DNA of 64,000 bases from Opisthorchis felineus (Eukaryota; Platyhelminthes; Trematoda; Opisthorchiida; Opisthorchiidae), in assembly GCA_004794785.1 (NCBI GenBank), contig SJOL01007141.1:585700-649699 (forward strand), written 5' to 3'. Below the pieces are notes generated by a model, which saw only the letters and a program-made list of their open reading frames with translations, searched no databases and was not told the origin of the DNA. The position numbers were made by a program, and so were the translations under genes. How positions within the stretch are numbered: the first letter of the stretch is position 1; each line of letters starts with the position of its first letter. Positions 12,095 to 24,859 of this stretch are shown here, piece after piece.

Positions 12095-12265
12095 GTTCAG
12101 CCGCTCGTAACCCAACGTTCAAGCGTTTAAACCGCTACCACTTGAGGGATCGCGGGTTTTGAGACTCTCTAAAGTTTCGTGGGATGAGCACTGCTGGTTA
12201 AAACAGCTTCACAGTACTTTACGGCCTTTCAGTATAGATTGGCTTCACTGACAAAACGATATCTG
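12095..12265 (+). repeat. tRNA-derived SINE-like repeat, family B
   Basis: The copy starts with a degenerate tRNA-like head (GCTCGTAACCCAACGTTCAAG, then a B-box relic GCGGGTTTTGAGA). It continues with the family tail seen at 55.79-55.88 kb (TTTCGTG, a stretch with AAACAGCTTCACAGT, and TAGATTGGCTTCACTGAC). Both promoter boxes have diverged. Confidence 0.6.
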
Positions 12266-13905
12266 AGTGGGAAAACTTAGCCGATGCAAAATGGTGCAAA
12301 TTGATACATCTCCCATGTTTTCCAGCACACTCTAAATACTAAAATTTAGCTGTTGTCTACCATTGTTAGAACCGAAAGGTGAAAATAACGGGAAAGTCAC
12401 GTGATCTAAGTGACGTGAAATCAACGAAATGCGCGCGGGTATTTGGCATGCCCACAGTGTGGAAGGTTACTAAAGCGTGCCATCACATTAGGGCAGTTTT
12501 TAGTGGCTCATCGTATCACTCATTCGAAGTGCTTCAGTTCTTGTAGAAAGTGCCCAAATGACAATTTGGATGGCTGATTTTTTCAGAATCGTTTTGCAAC
12601 ACTCATCATCTCAGTTTTGGGTTACAGACTTGTTGCGAAATCCCTTTCAAGCTGATTTCATATGCTTCATTTCTTGGCTATTTTCTGTGAAGTTTGAACT
12701 TCGTTTTTAGTGCTACTTATCACCTCCATCCTAAAACTCCTCTACCCTGTACACTATTGTAGGGATTATGATGAAAATCATGCGCTGTCACATAATTCCT
12801 TTTCGCCAGTCTTTGTAAGTAGTTTGTTGCAATTCGTGGATCTATGTCCCGAAGCATGAAATTAGTTAGGTCTATATTATGACCCACTTTGACCGTCGTC
12901 TTGTAAGGGTAACAGATGCACTCAGAGTGATCATTTATGATTTAGTAAGGCGAAAATGCCTGCGCAGCATACACATATTCAGTTGATATCAGAAAAGCGT
13001 GCTAAGTATGGGCAGTGGCGTAATGCACTCATTCGGTGTGAAATTAACGGTAGGAAGGCACCGTAAGATCTTAATATTTGCGTAATTATTTGGCTTTCGT
13101 TTTGCTTTCCTAACCTTTTGAGTTGCAAGAACTTGGGGGAGCTATCAAAATGCATGTTCATCAGACCTACATCACGTCATACTCAACTGACCGTCGCATT
13201 CTGCTGAGAACGACCCTAGCGCTTTACCTTCAAACTACTTAAATGGAAATCAGTAGCCCGATATGGAGATTCCGTAAGATCAGCAGTTGTACCAGCCTCC
13301 TAAAAAAGACGCAAAGAAATTTCGTGCGTTTCATTTTTTTGCAAGATTTTTTCATTTCGTAATTTGTTGCACAAATCATCCGAAAAAGTATTTAGATTCC
13401 GAAAACCCAACGGAAAGTGACACCGTCTGAAACGCACTGCAAGCAAACTCACAATTTGAGGTGTGGTAATTCATTACCACAATTCTGTCTTGGCGTAAGC
13501 TCCGATGACCCGCAGATTCGAGGCCTTGCCTCTGCGCAGACTCCAAAACATGACAGCTATCTAAATAATTGGTCTTCTTGTTTGGAACCATCGTGATGCA
13601 TCGAACATCACCGGACAAATATAACATAAACTTTGTGCACACTGTCAATCAACCTGCGGGGTACATTTCACCAAATTTGTTCTGCTCAAAGGACGAGGCA
13701 CCCGTCAGACTCATTTTGGTGAGGGGTTTAGGGTCTTAACGGAGTGGGAACGTGCTGAGTCTTTTCATCTGTATGAAACCCAAGCTTTAAATGCCAAGTC
13801 TACGAAATATAACGGTAAGATAACACTTATTACGCTGCCCATGTTCATGGCCGACAAAATGATCGACAGTGTAAACTTGGAACGATAATCACACCTATGT
13901 CACAA
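12266..13905. other. No gene recognised
   Basis: Short frames occur on the minus strand at 12979-13161 and 13376-13648 without splice context or family resemblance. No repeat of the main families was identified. Confidence 0.45.
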
Positions 13906-14249
13906 ATGCCAAACAATGACCTGCGACTCTGTATCAAATTCTATCTATTCGTTGAAGCTTGTACAAAATCCAATACACGGTACCAGTGGTTCGTTTATCC
14001 TGACGATAGTGAAGAAATCTGACGATCTGTTTCACCCCAAAATTAACCGTGGGCTTCCTGCGCGGCAACAGTTTTCACTTCAAAATAACCGAGCCGATTC
14101 TGTTGATTACCGAAATAAGATACAAAAGCTGTTCGCGACCACATTTTCTGGGGAGCACAGACTTCTGTGAACACAAGTTCGTGAGCAATCCAATATCACG
14201 ATACATGTCGAAGACTTTTGTTTTAATTTGCATCAGACCATGTTTCTAG
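13906..14249 (+). CDS. Possible coding region in two frames, unknown protein
   Basis: From an ATG at 13906 a frame reads 38 codons (MPNNDLRLCIKFYLFVEACT, then QWFVYPDDSEE) to a stop at 14020. A second frame then stays open from about 14022 to 14249 with several Cys and alternating hydrophobics (SFHFKITEPILLITEIRYK). This could be two exons separated by a tiny or misread intron, a frameshifted pseudogene, or chance. A GTGAAG donor-like site lies near 14007. The composition looks protein-like but no family is recognised. Confidence 0.25.
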
Positions 14250-15679
14250 AGTAAAACAGTAAGTTTATATGTGGACAGGGTTTTGACCAGTGCATCTAGA
14301 AAGAAACCAACACGCGTCATAAACCTGAAGCGGCTTTGAAAGGATTCTTTGAGTTTTACAAAGAGGAAGTTACCGTGATAATAAAGACAGATTGAAAGTA
14401 AGGGAAATAAATTTGAACTGAAGAATTGCACCAACATAGCCTGGTTCACTTGTTAGGTCATTCTTTTGACTGGTGAGTATTGTTCACGCTGCCTATCGAT
14501 CAACCATCCGCCAATCAGATTTGATCGTAGGTGCGCTTTCTAGTTTATCAGGCCTTTTACCATACACATGACGGGTGCTTCTACGCTTTGGCCAGATCGT
14601 CATACAGTCGACTTCAAAACAGTGGATCTTCTTCCTTTCCGTTTGCTGCTGGTGTTGTATCTCAATGATTTTAACTCAAGTAATGCCCCCTGAAAAAGTT
14701 GCTGCTTTATATTACAATAAGCCATCGGCAAACAATAAACTTGCAAGATGTTACATCGTGTGCGGAGGTCGTCTTTTATTCACTGTGTGGCCACAAGATG
14801 GGAACGTTACAAATCGACACATCTCATTTCTCTCGTTATTTCAAGACTGCCATGTTTTTACTTACAAATATCACAGACAATGCCTGCAAAATCCTAATCC
14901 ATCGTGAACACCATCGTTTCGTTTGAAGATATTTATTCCACATAATTATCAGGAAGAAATTGTTCAGATCAAAATTGCTGAAGTACTGAAATCAGGATTT
15001 AAATAAATCAAAAGTTTCCTCAGACGATCAAGTAAAAAAAGATAAAATGTTCAGTGGAAACATTGCAAAATCGAGTGGTCAATCAGACATCGGAACACAA
15101 ATGCTGTGGCCATGAACTCTGCGTTGACCGAGGTCTGGGGCTATGTATGTCCGGCTGCTTTCGGTAATGGTGGCGGGCGCTCGGTGTCGTAGATTGCAGT
15201 TTGCATTCCGATTTTGTGTATGAATCGTCCTGCTGATTCCGTTTGGGGATGTGGTGTTTTGGGCTTCGTGGTGAACCAGCCAATATATTACACAGGTGGA
15301 GAACGGAAGTAGCCAAGGAAAGAATGCCTGTAGGGGTTTTAGTGTTGAGTAGGTCTTCAATGGAAAACAAGTGTTCCTATAAAAGAGAAGGTCAAAAACT
15401 ATTTACTGATGTGTCACAATATGAGGCACAATTGCGTTTGTTTTGACCATTCCCGTTTGATCAGTACAGGCCAGTCTGAAAAGCGCCACATACTTGCAAA
15501 TAGGTCTACCTATCTCGAAAAAACTGTAGATTTGTCTACCAAGTACCGGCATACTGACGGCAAATGCGTTTAACCCCATTCTGAGCTTTGTAGGGACGAA
15601 AAACGGTGCGGCTGAAAGTGTGAGGCACGAGCTTCTCCATAAAGAATAAACCGATCCAGAATATAATTGGAAAACATAC
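14250..15679. other. No gene recognised
   Basis: Open frames on both strands (for example 14575-14907 and 15079-15370) have no convincing splice sites or recognisable domains. Confidence 0.4.
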
Positions 15680-15793
15680 TTTTCAATGTAAGTTTTGCTT
15701 TTCAGCTGCAGTGGGAAATTGTTTATCCCAATTAAAATAACCTCCTCTAGGAATGAAACGAACTCCTTCAAAACTTGGAGTAATCGTTTCAAT
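15680..15793 (-). CDS. Candidate internal exon, helical Leu-rich piece
   Basis: On the minus strand the acceptor CTATACAG precedes, and the donor GTATGT follows, a frame encoding LKRLLQVLKEFVSFLEEVIL followed by IGINNFPLQLKSKTYIEK. It reads like an amphipathic helical segment. It enters after two bases of a codon and leaves in phase 2. A second frame is open across part of the same bases but ends in TGA before the donor. Downstream the frame stays open to 15403. No partner exons were identified, so it could be chance. Confidence 0.28.
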
Positions 15794-18700
15794 CTGTATA
15801 GATCCCATCCAAAAAGGATAGGATCTTCTGGAAACAGGTAAAAATCCTTACTGACTTTCGGTGATTTTTATTTCAATCTTCGAGGCTTCACGAACACAGC
15901 TGACTTTGTGAGCAATGTTCAACGAAGATTTATTTCGTCGAAATACACCACAAGCGGAAATCCGCACGTAAATTATATATCAAAGGTCAATGCAACGATG
16001 AATTTTCGGTCCAAATGTTGGCTCTGATTGTTGAACCCACTGGCTTATTTTGACGCGTAGGGGACGCAAAATTTCATAAATTTCCTCTCCTGTTCGTGTG
16101 TGCCAAAGGCTACCGTGACCTGATGGTCTCATGTCGGATGGTCGTTTCCGTTCAGCTTTACGCCGGTCACACGGCAGGTCTCAACGAATCCCTTTTACTG
16201 GTGTAAACAGTCGCACCTCGCCCTTCAAAAGCTGCACGTACACGAATACGCGAAATAGCTGACGCGATTAGCGTCAGAATAAACGAATTCAGCCTGGAGA
16301 AACAGACGAGGCTGGCTACGGCACTCCAGCTGAACTGGCCCAGTGGACACAGCAGAAGGAGTCGGCTAGGGTTTGACCGCTAAACCTGGACACTTCAATG
16401 AAACCAAGTAACATTTTCAGAACAATTTCAGAACAGGAGGTTTACGTGTGAGAAAAATGTGTAGTTGTCTGCTGTCACCGGAAAGACTCCAGGGCTTCCT
16501 TAGGATACTGATCTCTGGTTTAGAGAACAGCTTATCACTGACAGAAGATTAATGCTGATCACTACTCAGCTGCTGCGACTCAGTAGAATTAGACCAGGTA
16601 TGCATATATCCATCGTATGTTGTCCGCTACTGGGTGAAGCTAAACACGGCCCCTATGGTTCTTGTCAAATCTGTGCGACCAATCAGTCAGTTTGGTATGG
16701 TCTAGCAAAAGAGCTTTTTATGTTTGGACTATTCGGATAACGGGACTCCCCGTATGTAACACGACTTGTTCAGATTGATTTTTAGTGCAGCGTCTTCTCG
16801 TGCACAAGGAAGGAGTTTAAACCGACTGATATCGTTCTCTTCTTTGAGGATTTACCTCTGAAATGACTCTCCGTAAAGGTTTACCACTGCACCGTACTTT
16901 TTTCCAATGATCAAAGTGATTGTGCTCCAAAAGTGAAATAAAACAAGCGCAATTTCTCGAATTCTGCTTTCAATGAAGGTCAAATATCGCAATCCGGGTG
17001 GATGGGTAGAGGAGCATGCATGGTCCGTTTGATCATGAGTACTTGGAAAGCACTGAGCACGTCCTATTTTAAGGTAAGTGCAATGTAAAAGAGGTTGCAA
17101 CCGTTCCCACAAATATTCCGGACATTTAAAGAAACGAAGACGATTGGTAATTGATAAGGTGGGTGTTGATCTGTTCACCCAGCTTGGCAATAGATTTGTA
17201 CATGTTTCGTTGCCATTAAAAGAGGCATCATCAGTGCCCATTTGGGTGCATAGTTCCCGTCGTGGTGCTTGCGTTTATATAGTTTGCAAAGAGCGGCTTT
17301 ATTCTATAACCTGATTGGCTATTTATAATCACCGCACCTGGAATCTGATTGGTCCGATCGATCAACAGCCACCTGACCAATTACCAATGAATGCACCCGA
17401 GCTAACAATATTCCGACACGTTACAAACACGGGCTATATTGAGGAAACTAACCTTTGGGACGCAGTGATGTTCCATAAGTTCCCGACATCTTCGAAGGTT
17501 GACTCGAAAGTATTTGATCATATCGCTGGTTCTCATGGATACCGCTGGATCATACACCTAAAGTGATGCAAGGAAGGCAAGTGCGTCAAGGGACCAAAGC
17601 AGGAACATTAAGATTATGACCAAAGATACAAAAATTGTTATTAAGCAGGAAAATCTGCAGTTTTGCTTTCCAGACACATCTGCAATATCTTCACAACCCT
17701 AAATCCGAAACTTCAATTTCCTTGGCACTCCACAACGCTTACGATCATTGGCCGAGGGATTTCGATGTATGGAGTTTAATGTGGCCCAACAAGAGACACT
17801 ATTGAAGCAGAGTCCAACGGTGAAAAGACCTGAAAGGCTACCAAAGTCGGGGATTCATCCCCTACATTTATAGATCATGGTGGAAACCAGTGTAGTACTG
17901 CTGACAACTCATTTTTCTCTAGGTTTTACACCCCAACCAAATATGTCTACCTTGCTTCAGACAAAACGTCTACATTGAGCAAATAGAATGAAAGAAGAGC
18001 CTTGTGACCCAGACCCAGATTCGTGTCTGTTGTTTGAGCTTTGTGGTCTGCGAGTAATCTTCAGCCTCAATGGACATCGGGGTCTTAGCCTAGGTTACAC
18101 AGAAAAATTTAATTTCAGTACTGATTAATTAACATGGAGACAGTGTCTTTACCCGAAAAATGAGGGCCAAGTTTCAACAGCTCTCCCAAACTGGGGAAGC
18201 ACAGTAGGTGTGTTTATAATAGGTATCAAAGTAGACTCGAATCCTATAACACCCCGAACAAGCCAGATATCCTCTTGACTGAAAGGACGTGAAACACATC
18301 ATGAGAAAATTGTAAGCTGAAACTCATGATGTGAACTTGACTGAAGTCAGTTCATCAGGTATTCAGATCAAACAGATATCCGTTAACCAGTTTAAGGTCC
18401 GGCCAAGCAGCCAGTACGAACCCTAATCCGGATGTCTATGTGAGTGAGTAGACCCTGCGGTGAGCTGCTGTCCACTTCCGAATTCGCATGTCACTTTGAA
18501 CTATGCTAATGGACCATCGCGCCAAATATGTAATACTACTTGAGGTTTGCGTTGATGAGTGGATGCAACGGGCTCAGCGCCTCCTATGTAGAAGATGAAC
18601 AGAAGAGGGCGGTTTTAAAGTGGTCAGCTTGCCAAAGCGATAGCCCAAAGTTGCTATATCAAGGGATGACAACTAAACGGTTGAGACACAGCATTTACGT

Positions 18701-19070
18701 ACAGGATGGACGGAGAGCTCACATCGTTCACCGAATAGACATCTATCTGACTAAACAGTGTCAGCAATTATTCAGCCGGATCCGCACAACGGTAATCCCA
18801 GTGTCGCTATCGGTCGAACACTTGAAAATGTCTCAGATATTAAGATTGATGCGTTGCATATACGTAATAAGATGTTACGAAGTAGAAATCGAGACAACAC
18901 AATACAAAACAAAAGCGCACACACAGCATCTTGGGGATAACAATTAAAGACGGACAACCAGGCAACTCAAACCTGAGGTTTTCGGAAGCGGAGCACTTAA
19001 CTCCAGTGCAGGTTGGTGCGGTTATACTTTTTCGGACGACAGTAAAGTTGCTTAAACACATCATAAATGA
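15794..19070. other. No gene recognised apart from one repeat at 17.1 kb
   Basis: Frames such as 16852-17241 (minus) and 18540-18947 (plus) have no family resemblance or paired splice signals. The 17.14-17.32 kb part shares segments with 10.0-10.8 kb (repeat family D). Confidence 0.4.
17140..17320. repeat. Dispersed repeat, family D
   Basis: A contiguous copy of the sequence found split at 10035-10066 and 10780-10815, with GGTGGGTGTTGATCTGTTC, GTTTCGTTGCCATTAA and GCATCATCAGTG in order. Open frames overlapping it on both strands are probably products of the repeat. Identity unknown. Confidence 0.4.
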
Positions 19071-19074
19071 TATT

Positions 19075-19285
19075 CCAGGGTTCCGTTCCAGGTGAGCCTA
19101 CTGTCAAAACCAAATTGGTGTGCAAATGAGCGTATTTATCGAAATGCGTCCAATTTGGGTTCAAGTAGAACATAAGGTTGACGGAAACTCGGGGACTGTG
19201 CCTACCTGACGAGCCCCAAGAAAAGCGAAAACGACCGTGGGACGTCGGAGAGTAATCAGCAACCTTATGAGTAGTGTATACAACC
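19075..19285 (+). repeat. Hammerhead repeat (HHR copy 3)
   Basis: The arm (GTGAGCCTACTGTCAAAACC) is followed by TTTGGGTTCAAGTAGAACAT and the ribozyme at 19200-19242. The first box is CTGACGA, which keeps all fixed core positions because position 7 is free. Stem II has lost one strand's pairing (AAGC for GGGC), and the second box is followed by an extra A that disrupts stem III. Predicted inactive. Confidence 0.8.
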
Positions 19286-20625
19286 TTAGCCAACAACATT
19301 CTCCTCCACAACAAGCGTATTCGGGTGTGTACCGCTCAAGCAAGCTCTTTGCCGGAAGAACATCATCTACCGGCAAGCCTCCATTGCCGAACAACTACAC
19401 TTCCACCGTGAATGCCTATGGATAAACGGACTCCTAAAAGAAGCGAACCCGAGACCGGTATCGGAGCATCCGACTTCCGGTGCCGGATGATCTTTCATGT
19501 TTCAACGTCGTATCGCTCTTCCCCCAGGTATAGAACCACGCAATTGCTACCAAGAGCCACCAATCAACACTCTGTCTAAGTGGTAGCCTGGTAGTAACTC
19601 TGTGACTAATGACTTTGCCATCCTTAGGATGACAATGCGGGTATCATTAACAACAGAACAAACTTACCTGGGTTTCAGAATGTTGCTTATATCCGGTGAA
19701 CCGGTGAGTACGCTGGTGGACGACAAGGACGATCCTGCTGAGACATGTGCGTCCGCATGTCACGCAGATCAACATGGTCAAGGCTACATTGAGAAGATTC
19801 AACATCTTTCACATGGCTCACGTTTCAAAATAGTTACAGGCAAAACATGCGGTCACGACCAGCTTGCACTTCATCTTAAGTCAGTCGTAACGATGGATGT
19901 CAAAATTTCTTTGAGACGTGCGGTACTTTCCGGATTCTCAGCCATTTGTGAACATTAAGTTTCACTGTTGTGGACTACATCTTTCCTAATGCCTTATTAA
20001 TACCTTGAACCCGAGTCTGGATAGCCGCTTGATAGCCTGATGCGCTTAGCCAAACCAGAAAGCCAATGAACGTGCGAATCAGCTGATCTACTGAACACTG
20101 ACGCATACAGGCGTGTCATGTGCAGCCGAAAACGGGCTGTTTATAAAGCTCACGTGGAAAGTTCTAGGCGGGTCGAAAGTGATACTAAAAATAGAACTCA
20201 TCTGTCAAGGGTCAGTGAAGAACAACCAATTAAATCTGTCTCAACGAAAGTCGTCATTCCATTGGCAGTTCTGTAGTCCATTTACGTTCAGAGCTGGTTC
20301 TCCTAATATTCACCAGCAGTGTTTCACTTTCCGATGATGTCTACTCCATATCCTTTGTTTCCTTAGCTTGTGTGACTTTGCTCGCGGCGTCGATTTGGTG
20401 GTTAAATGCTTGAATAACATTTTTGGGACACCCGATCAATCATCATTTGTTAGTCCTTGACCGAGCATTGGAAACGCACATAGAGTTATCGCTTCGCTCG
20501 GAAGGGAAAACTCTGCCATTCAGGTGAGGAGAGCATATCTGTACTTGTGTGATCCTGACCAGTGAGATATTTCAATGTAAAGGTAAATTCTCGAGATCTT
20601 AGTGAATGTCTGGCTAGTAGTCATT
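19286..20625. other. No gene recognised
   Basis: A plus-strand frame at 19602-19958 encodes 118 residues, with no convincing splice context and no family resemblance. No repeats of the main families were recognised. Confidence 0.4.
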
Positions 20626-20629
20626 ACTG

Positions 20630-20795
20630 AACTGGAGATTGCTCAGTGGTTAAGGCGCAAACTTACTGACCATAAGGTCTTTCGTTTGAACCCAAACCCC
20701 TTATCTCGACTTATCCTGTCTAGGTTTGGACAACTCGACAGTGTTCCAGCCCTCCTGCTTGTTTCGGGTGGCGTGGCAGCCACAGTCGAATTTTT
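20630..20795 (+). repeat. tRNA-derived SINE-like repeat, family A
   Basis: The head contains an A-box-like GATTGCTCAGTGGTTAAGG and a diverged B box near 20691-20702 (CGTTTGAACCC). The family body with CTGTCTAGGTTTGGACAAC and the GTGGCGTGGCAG motif follows. Homologous copies lie at 23.3, 26.2, 50.7 and 58.3 kb. A derivation from a tRNA with internal pol III promoter boxes is inferred. Confidence 0.75.
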
Positions 20796-21239
20796 ATTAT
20801 AAGTATTGTTATAACTAATAGTACTTGCTGGCCCTTGAATGCCAGTATTCGTGTTAAGGTCTTCCAGCCCGTGTTTTTGGTGAACAGCTTTCTAACTCCA
20901 AACAACTGTAGGTCACTTTTGGGTTATACAACAGTTCCTCCTCTTTACTTTTGATAAGTGGTCTGCATACTCGACTATTCCAGAAGGTCACGAAGAAGCC
21001 GCTCTGACTGGAAGTAGCTGTCATCGGCTGATAGGGTTAACATGTCACCAAGTTTTGGTATGGTAAAGCATTTTGTATTGGACGCTGTATAACCTTTGAG
21101 CTCCTTGGAAGCAATCTGAAACTGCAACCCGTGAAATAACCATAATTACCCTTCAGAAAAGCCCGTTGCAAATTTTAGATTTAAGCCATAAGATTTAAAG
21201 GAAATCAGGACAGATGCGCCCAGACGTTAGACACATATA

Positions 21240-21615
21240 ATAGGGTTGCAGAACACTTTTCGACAGACAATGACCGGTTACACTAATTCACTTCGGGCTC
21301 GTCAGTTAGGCGCACTCCCCGAGATCCCCGTCAACCAACTTAACGTTCTACTTGAATCCAAACAGCACGAAATGCATTCCAGCTTGGTTTCCACGGAACA
21401 CCTGAATGAATCCATCCTAAACTGTTGTTTGTTACGGTCCTCTTCAGTCGTCTCTTCAAGCTATCTCACATTTCAGTTAGTACGAAATTTGAGATATCGT
21501 ATGACATTGTCCGGACGTAAGGCACCACTCATAAGGTTGCCTAAAACTCTTCGACAGCCCGTTATCGGTTTCACCCTGCTGGGATCGGATGTGGTCTTTT
21601 CCGATTATATGGCCA
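21240..21615 (-). repeat. Two hammerhead-repeat copies, minus orientation (HHR copy 4)
   Basis: Minus-orientation ribozyme sequence lies at about 21260-21325, with TGACGAGCCCG and ACCGGTC recognisable but the GAAA box lost. A second minus-orientation unit follows at about 21475-21610, keeping the 3' tail and the GGTGAAACCGAT zone only. The units lie head to tail. An open frame of 155 codons across them (21246-21713) is a shadow of the repeat. Confidence 0.75.
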
Positions 21616-22234
21616 AGACACAAGACTGTTCGGTGGGACGACTGACACTGGTTGTCTTGGACCCGGAGCTTTACACCTGTCAGCAAGTTCTTACGACGTA
21701 TCAACCAACGTAAACCAAAAAAACACTTCAAACATCAGAAGTTCGTCATAACGGTGTTTTCCATTTCATTCAGAATTGGCAGCAGGTCTGCTGATCGTCG
21801 GCTTTTGGCATAAGCAGACGGTTATTCACAGGAGCTCCTACTGCTATTCAGTAACTCAGATCACGACTTGGCATGGCAATACTTTAATGTCCAGATCGAA
21901 ATTCACTCACTAAATTGACTTCGGTGGCATCAAGAGGCACAAATTGTGCTTCCTCCTGGAGCAATCGAACTATGCCCTTTGTCGCCACTCTGTTCAGTTC
22001 GTCGTGAAACTCGAGGCACCTCTGAAATAACTTCCAATTCAGTGGCATAGACGATATATACTGATATCTCGTTTTCTGCTTGGTGCCCTTTTCCGGCATC
22101 TCCGTTTTCTTCGTTTCAAATCGGGTATGAATTTCTGTGGCGCTGTTTTCTACACCATGTGACAGATGAATCGGGACTGAATTTGCTCAAGCCAGCTACA
22201 AAGCCTGTACTCGTCTTACCTCTATGAGGTGCAG

Positions 22235-22340
22235 AAGATATCGCAACCTGATGAGCCCTAAGAAGGGCGAAACCGGTCGTGGTTTGTCGAAGAGTTTTCA
22301 GCAACCTTAGGAGTAGTGTATTGCGTCTACAGATTGAAAC
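22235..22340 (+). repeat. Hammerhead repeat with intact catalytic core (HHR copy 5)
   Basis: Within 22243-22284 the core boxes CTGATGA (22248-22254) and GAAA, stem II GCCC/GGGC with a six-base loop, and the ACCGGTC palindrome plus cleavage C are all kept. Stem I is weakened, because the 5' strand reads GCAAC where GCCTAC is expected against GTGGTT. The tail (TTTTCAGCAACC, then GAGTAGTGTATTGCG) is well preserved. The arm upstream is missing, so this is a 5'-truncated copy. Confidence 0.85.
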
Positions 22341-23315
22341 CTCTTCCATGTAGTCGCTTACCCTCTAGCTGGCAGAAGCTTTTCAGACCACCATCAGACT
22401 GCTTTTGCCCTGTAGACGTTCAGCTTCATTATCCTTATTAACGAAGAAGGCAGGCTTAGGGGCTCAATCCTAGAGTTCAGTCTCTCCAACCGATCGACGC
22501 TTAGAGTGATCTCGGTCATGTCGCCGTCACTCCATCATGATACTTACTGGAACCACCTCGTCTGATAGCGCAACCCACAGGAGATTTTTCTTGTGGTTTT
22601 GGCGCTCCACCGCTACAGCTGTCGGTGGTGCTGTTCTTTCCAGCTGTTTTCCAATATTACGCTAGATATTTCTCCCAAAAGTCGCTACAAACAACTGCAA
22701 GCTCTTCAAATTTCCACTGATTATTGCTGACAGGCCTCCGGTAAACGTGTCGCGGACTTCTCATTTAATGGTATTTACTACTGATGAAATCCGGGAGTAA
22801 TATCTGGTCACGTGTTTAAGTGCCCTCGGTGCATTTGATGGAAGATTGATATGGAAATTTTTGAACTGTCTTGCGGTGTTTGCTCACTGTTATTTACCAT
22901 TAGGACACCGTTCGAGATATTTCAACGGGACGCTTGAAGATGTTGACTTTTCAGTAATTCCATGCAAATGAGAATTTTCATTGCGTGTCAGTTCGTATTG
23001 AGTAACACAGGAGCAGTTCTAATGGGTATTTATCGTTGAGAATTCTGGCAACAGTAGTGAGCGAATCCGTCCTTCTGTCTCTAGGGTATAGAAGTTATCT
23101 TTGTTCGGTCAGTCAAGAGAGCGACTAGAGCGTCACCCGATAAGTCACTTCAGGCGCGCATCACCTCAAATTCGGACAACCGGTCTTTCTGTTGGCCTGC
23201 TGGTGTGTGCTGGAACTAGCACATAACGAATGGAAAAGCTAGTTCTCTAGTATATTTTTGAGCTTCCCAACAGATTCACACCTGACCAAGAGTTGTAATT
23301 TCAACTAATGTAAAA
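22341..23315. other. No gene recognised
   Basis: No supported exon or known repeat was seen here. Confidence 0.4.
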
Positions 23316-23319
23316 CTAA

Positions 23320-23505
23320 TCGTTCAGCTGTAGCGTCTTTTCGGCAACTCGCTGCCATGCCATCCGAAGGAAGCATGAGGGCTGAGTAACTAGTGGGTTT
23401 TCCAAACCTAGACAGGAGCAGTGAAGATCTCTGGTTTGGGTTCGACTGACGGACTTTTCGGCCAGTGAGTTGGCGCCTTAACCAGTGAGCCATCTGAAAC
23501 TCAAA
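23320..23505 (-). repeat. tRNA-derived SINE-like repeat, family A
   Basis: Read on the minus strand: GATGGCTCACTGGTTAAGGC (A-box region, near 23475-23497), a diverged B box near 23440, then CTGTCTAGGTTTGGAAAACC and CTTCGGATGGCATGGCAG. A match to the copies at 20.6 and 50.7 kb. The open frame at 23305-23493 is its translation and not a gene. Confidence 0.75.
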
Positions 23506-24855
23506 ATTCCGAAAGAGAGCACGCTCACCTAGGTTGATAAGAAATTTCAGGCGATAATAACAGGGAAATGGCCCGATTTTTTCCTTTCATCTAATGAACG
23601 TAAAATGGCAAGTTTAACTCTGCAGTGGCAACTTCTTGGTCAGAGCCGTGGTGTATGAACTTATAGAGAGCGCCCACAATACATTCCGACCCGACTGAAG
23701 CATGTAACCTTGAGAAGCCTTGTCCAGACTCGCATTCGTCACTGGAAATAATTGATCGGGATGGTCCTTGATGTTGCTGTAAGCGCTTACTCCAAACTTG
23801 AGGGTAAATAAGCCTGTTCTATTTAAAACGATAGTCATCAGTGAACACTGCATTCAGCGACGTCAGTAGTCTGTCACAAAGCACAATTTGCACACCATCG
23901 AAAGTACCCAAACATGAACAAATAAACGAAGTAGACCGCTTTATGGAGTGATACCATTTCGAACGGTCTTATCAACCACCAAACGCGTCACATGCGAGAC
24001 GAAAAAATCAACATACAAATCGATATTGGAAAATCGATATTAGAAATTCTAACCGAAGGACACCATATACAACCGAGTCACGTGAACCATGGTGGACAGA
24101 GCCCTTGCTCAGGTCATTTTGTGAACAAAAGTCGCCTTATGCGTGCAGTCATCAACGCCTAAAGATAGGTGAGCGTTGTGTTTTTCAATGAGAAATAGAA
24201 TTTCGAGTTTCCAATGGGGCTTTTTACGCTCGTCTATTCGTTGGTTGTGTGATGTGAACCGCGGCTGGTTACAGCGTTCCAGATATTGATGTCCCATAAC
24301 ACAAAATACTTTCGTATATAGCTATTCAGGTTCCACAAGCGCATCATAAACGAATGGGTTCGTGATGTTTTGAACGGATTTATCTCTGCTCAAAGCTCAA
24401 GACTGCTTCCACGGTATCTTTCGCCGAAAATCTCATGCCCCATAAAAGTTTCACAGAGTGAAGATGTCCGCAAATTGGTCAGATGCAATACAGGATCAGT
24501 CATTGAACGTTCAGGAACACAGACGTGAAACACTCCATAATGCCGTCAAAAATGCGTCAAAATGCGTCAGACACGTAGCATCGATAATCTCCATTTCAGG
24601 TTGAATTCTGAACTAATTTCCTAATGAGGCTTCGCTAGGATGACAAGTGTGTTCTCTAAACCACAACGCGGGATTACCTGGTTTGGAATGAAAACATTCT
24701 TACCATTGTCGTTTTCCACCCTGAGAGGACATATCAGCGTGCTTTGCTTGCTTCAACACCGTTTTGGGCAGGAATATTTCTTTAGGCACCAACAATTACA
24801 CATCACTTTGCGCAGTTAACAAAGCAAGCAGTTTCGTAGGGATATCATCCACCGA
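23506..24855. other. No gene recognised
   Basis: A minus-strand frame at 23614-23853 is without splice context. A short duplicated phrase (AATGCGTCAAAATGCGTCAG) occurs near 24550. Nothing else is supported. Confidence 0.4.
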
Positions 24856-24859
24856 TCAT

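Noticed and set aside
16852..17241. A minus-strand frame of 129 codons
   Set aside because: It overlaps a repeat shared with 10.0-10.8 kb, has no splice context, and the opposite strand is also open.
21246..21713. A plus-strand open frame of 155 codons
   Set aside because: It lies over two minus-orientation hammerhead repeats; the peptide is a translation of repeat sequence and similar peptides occur at the other copies.
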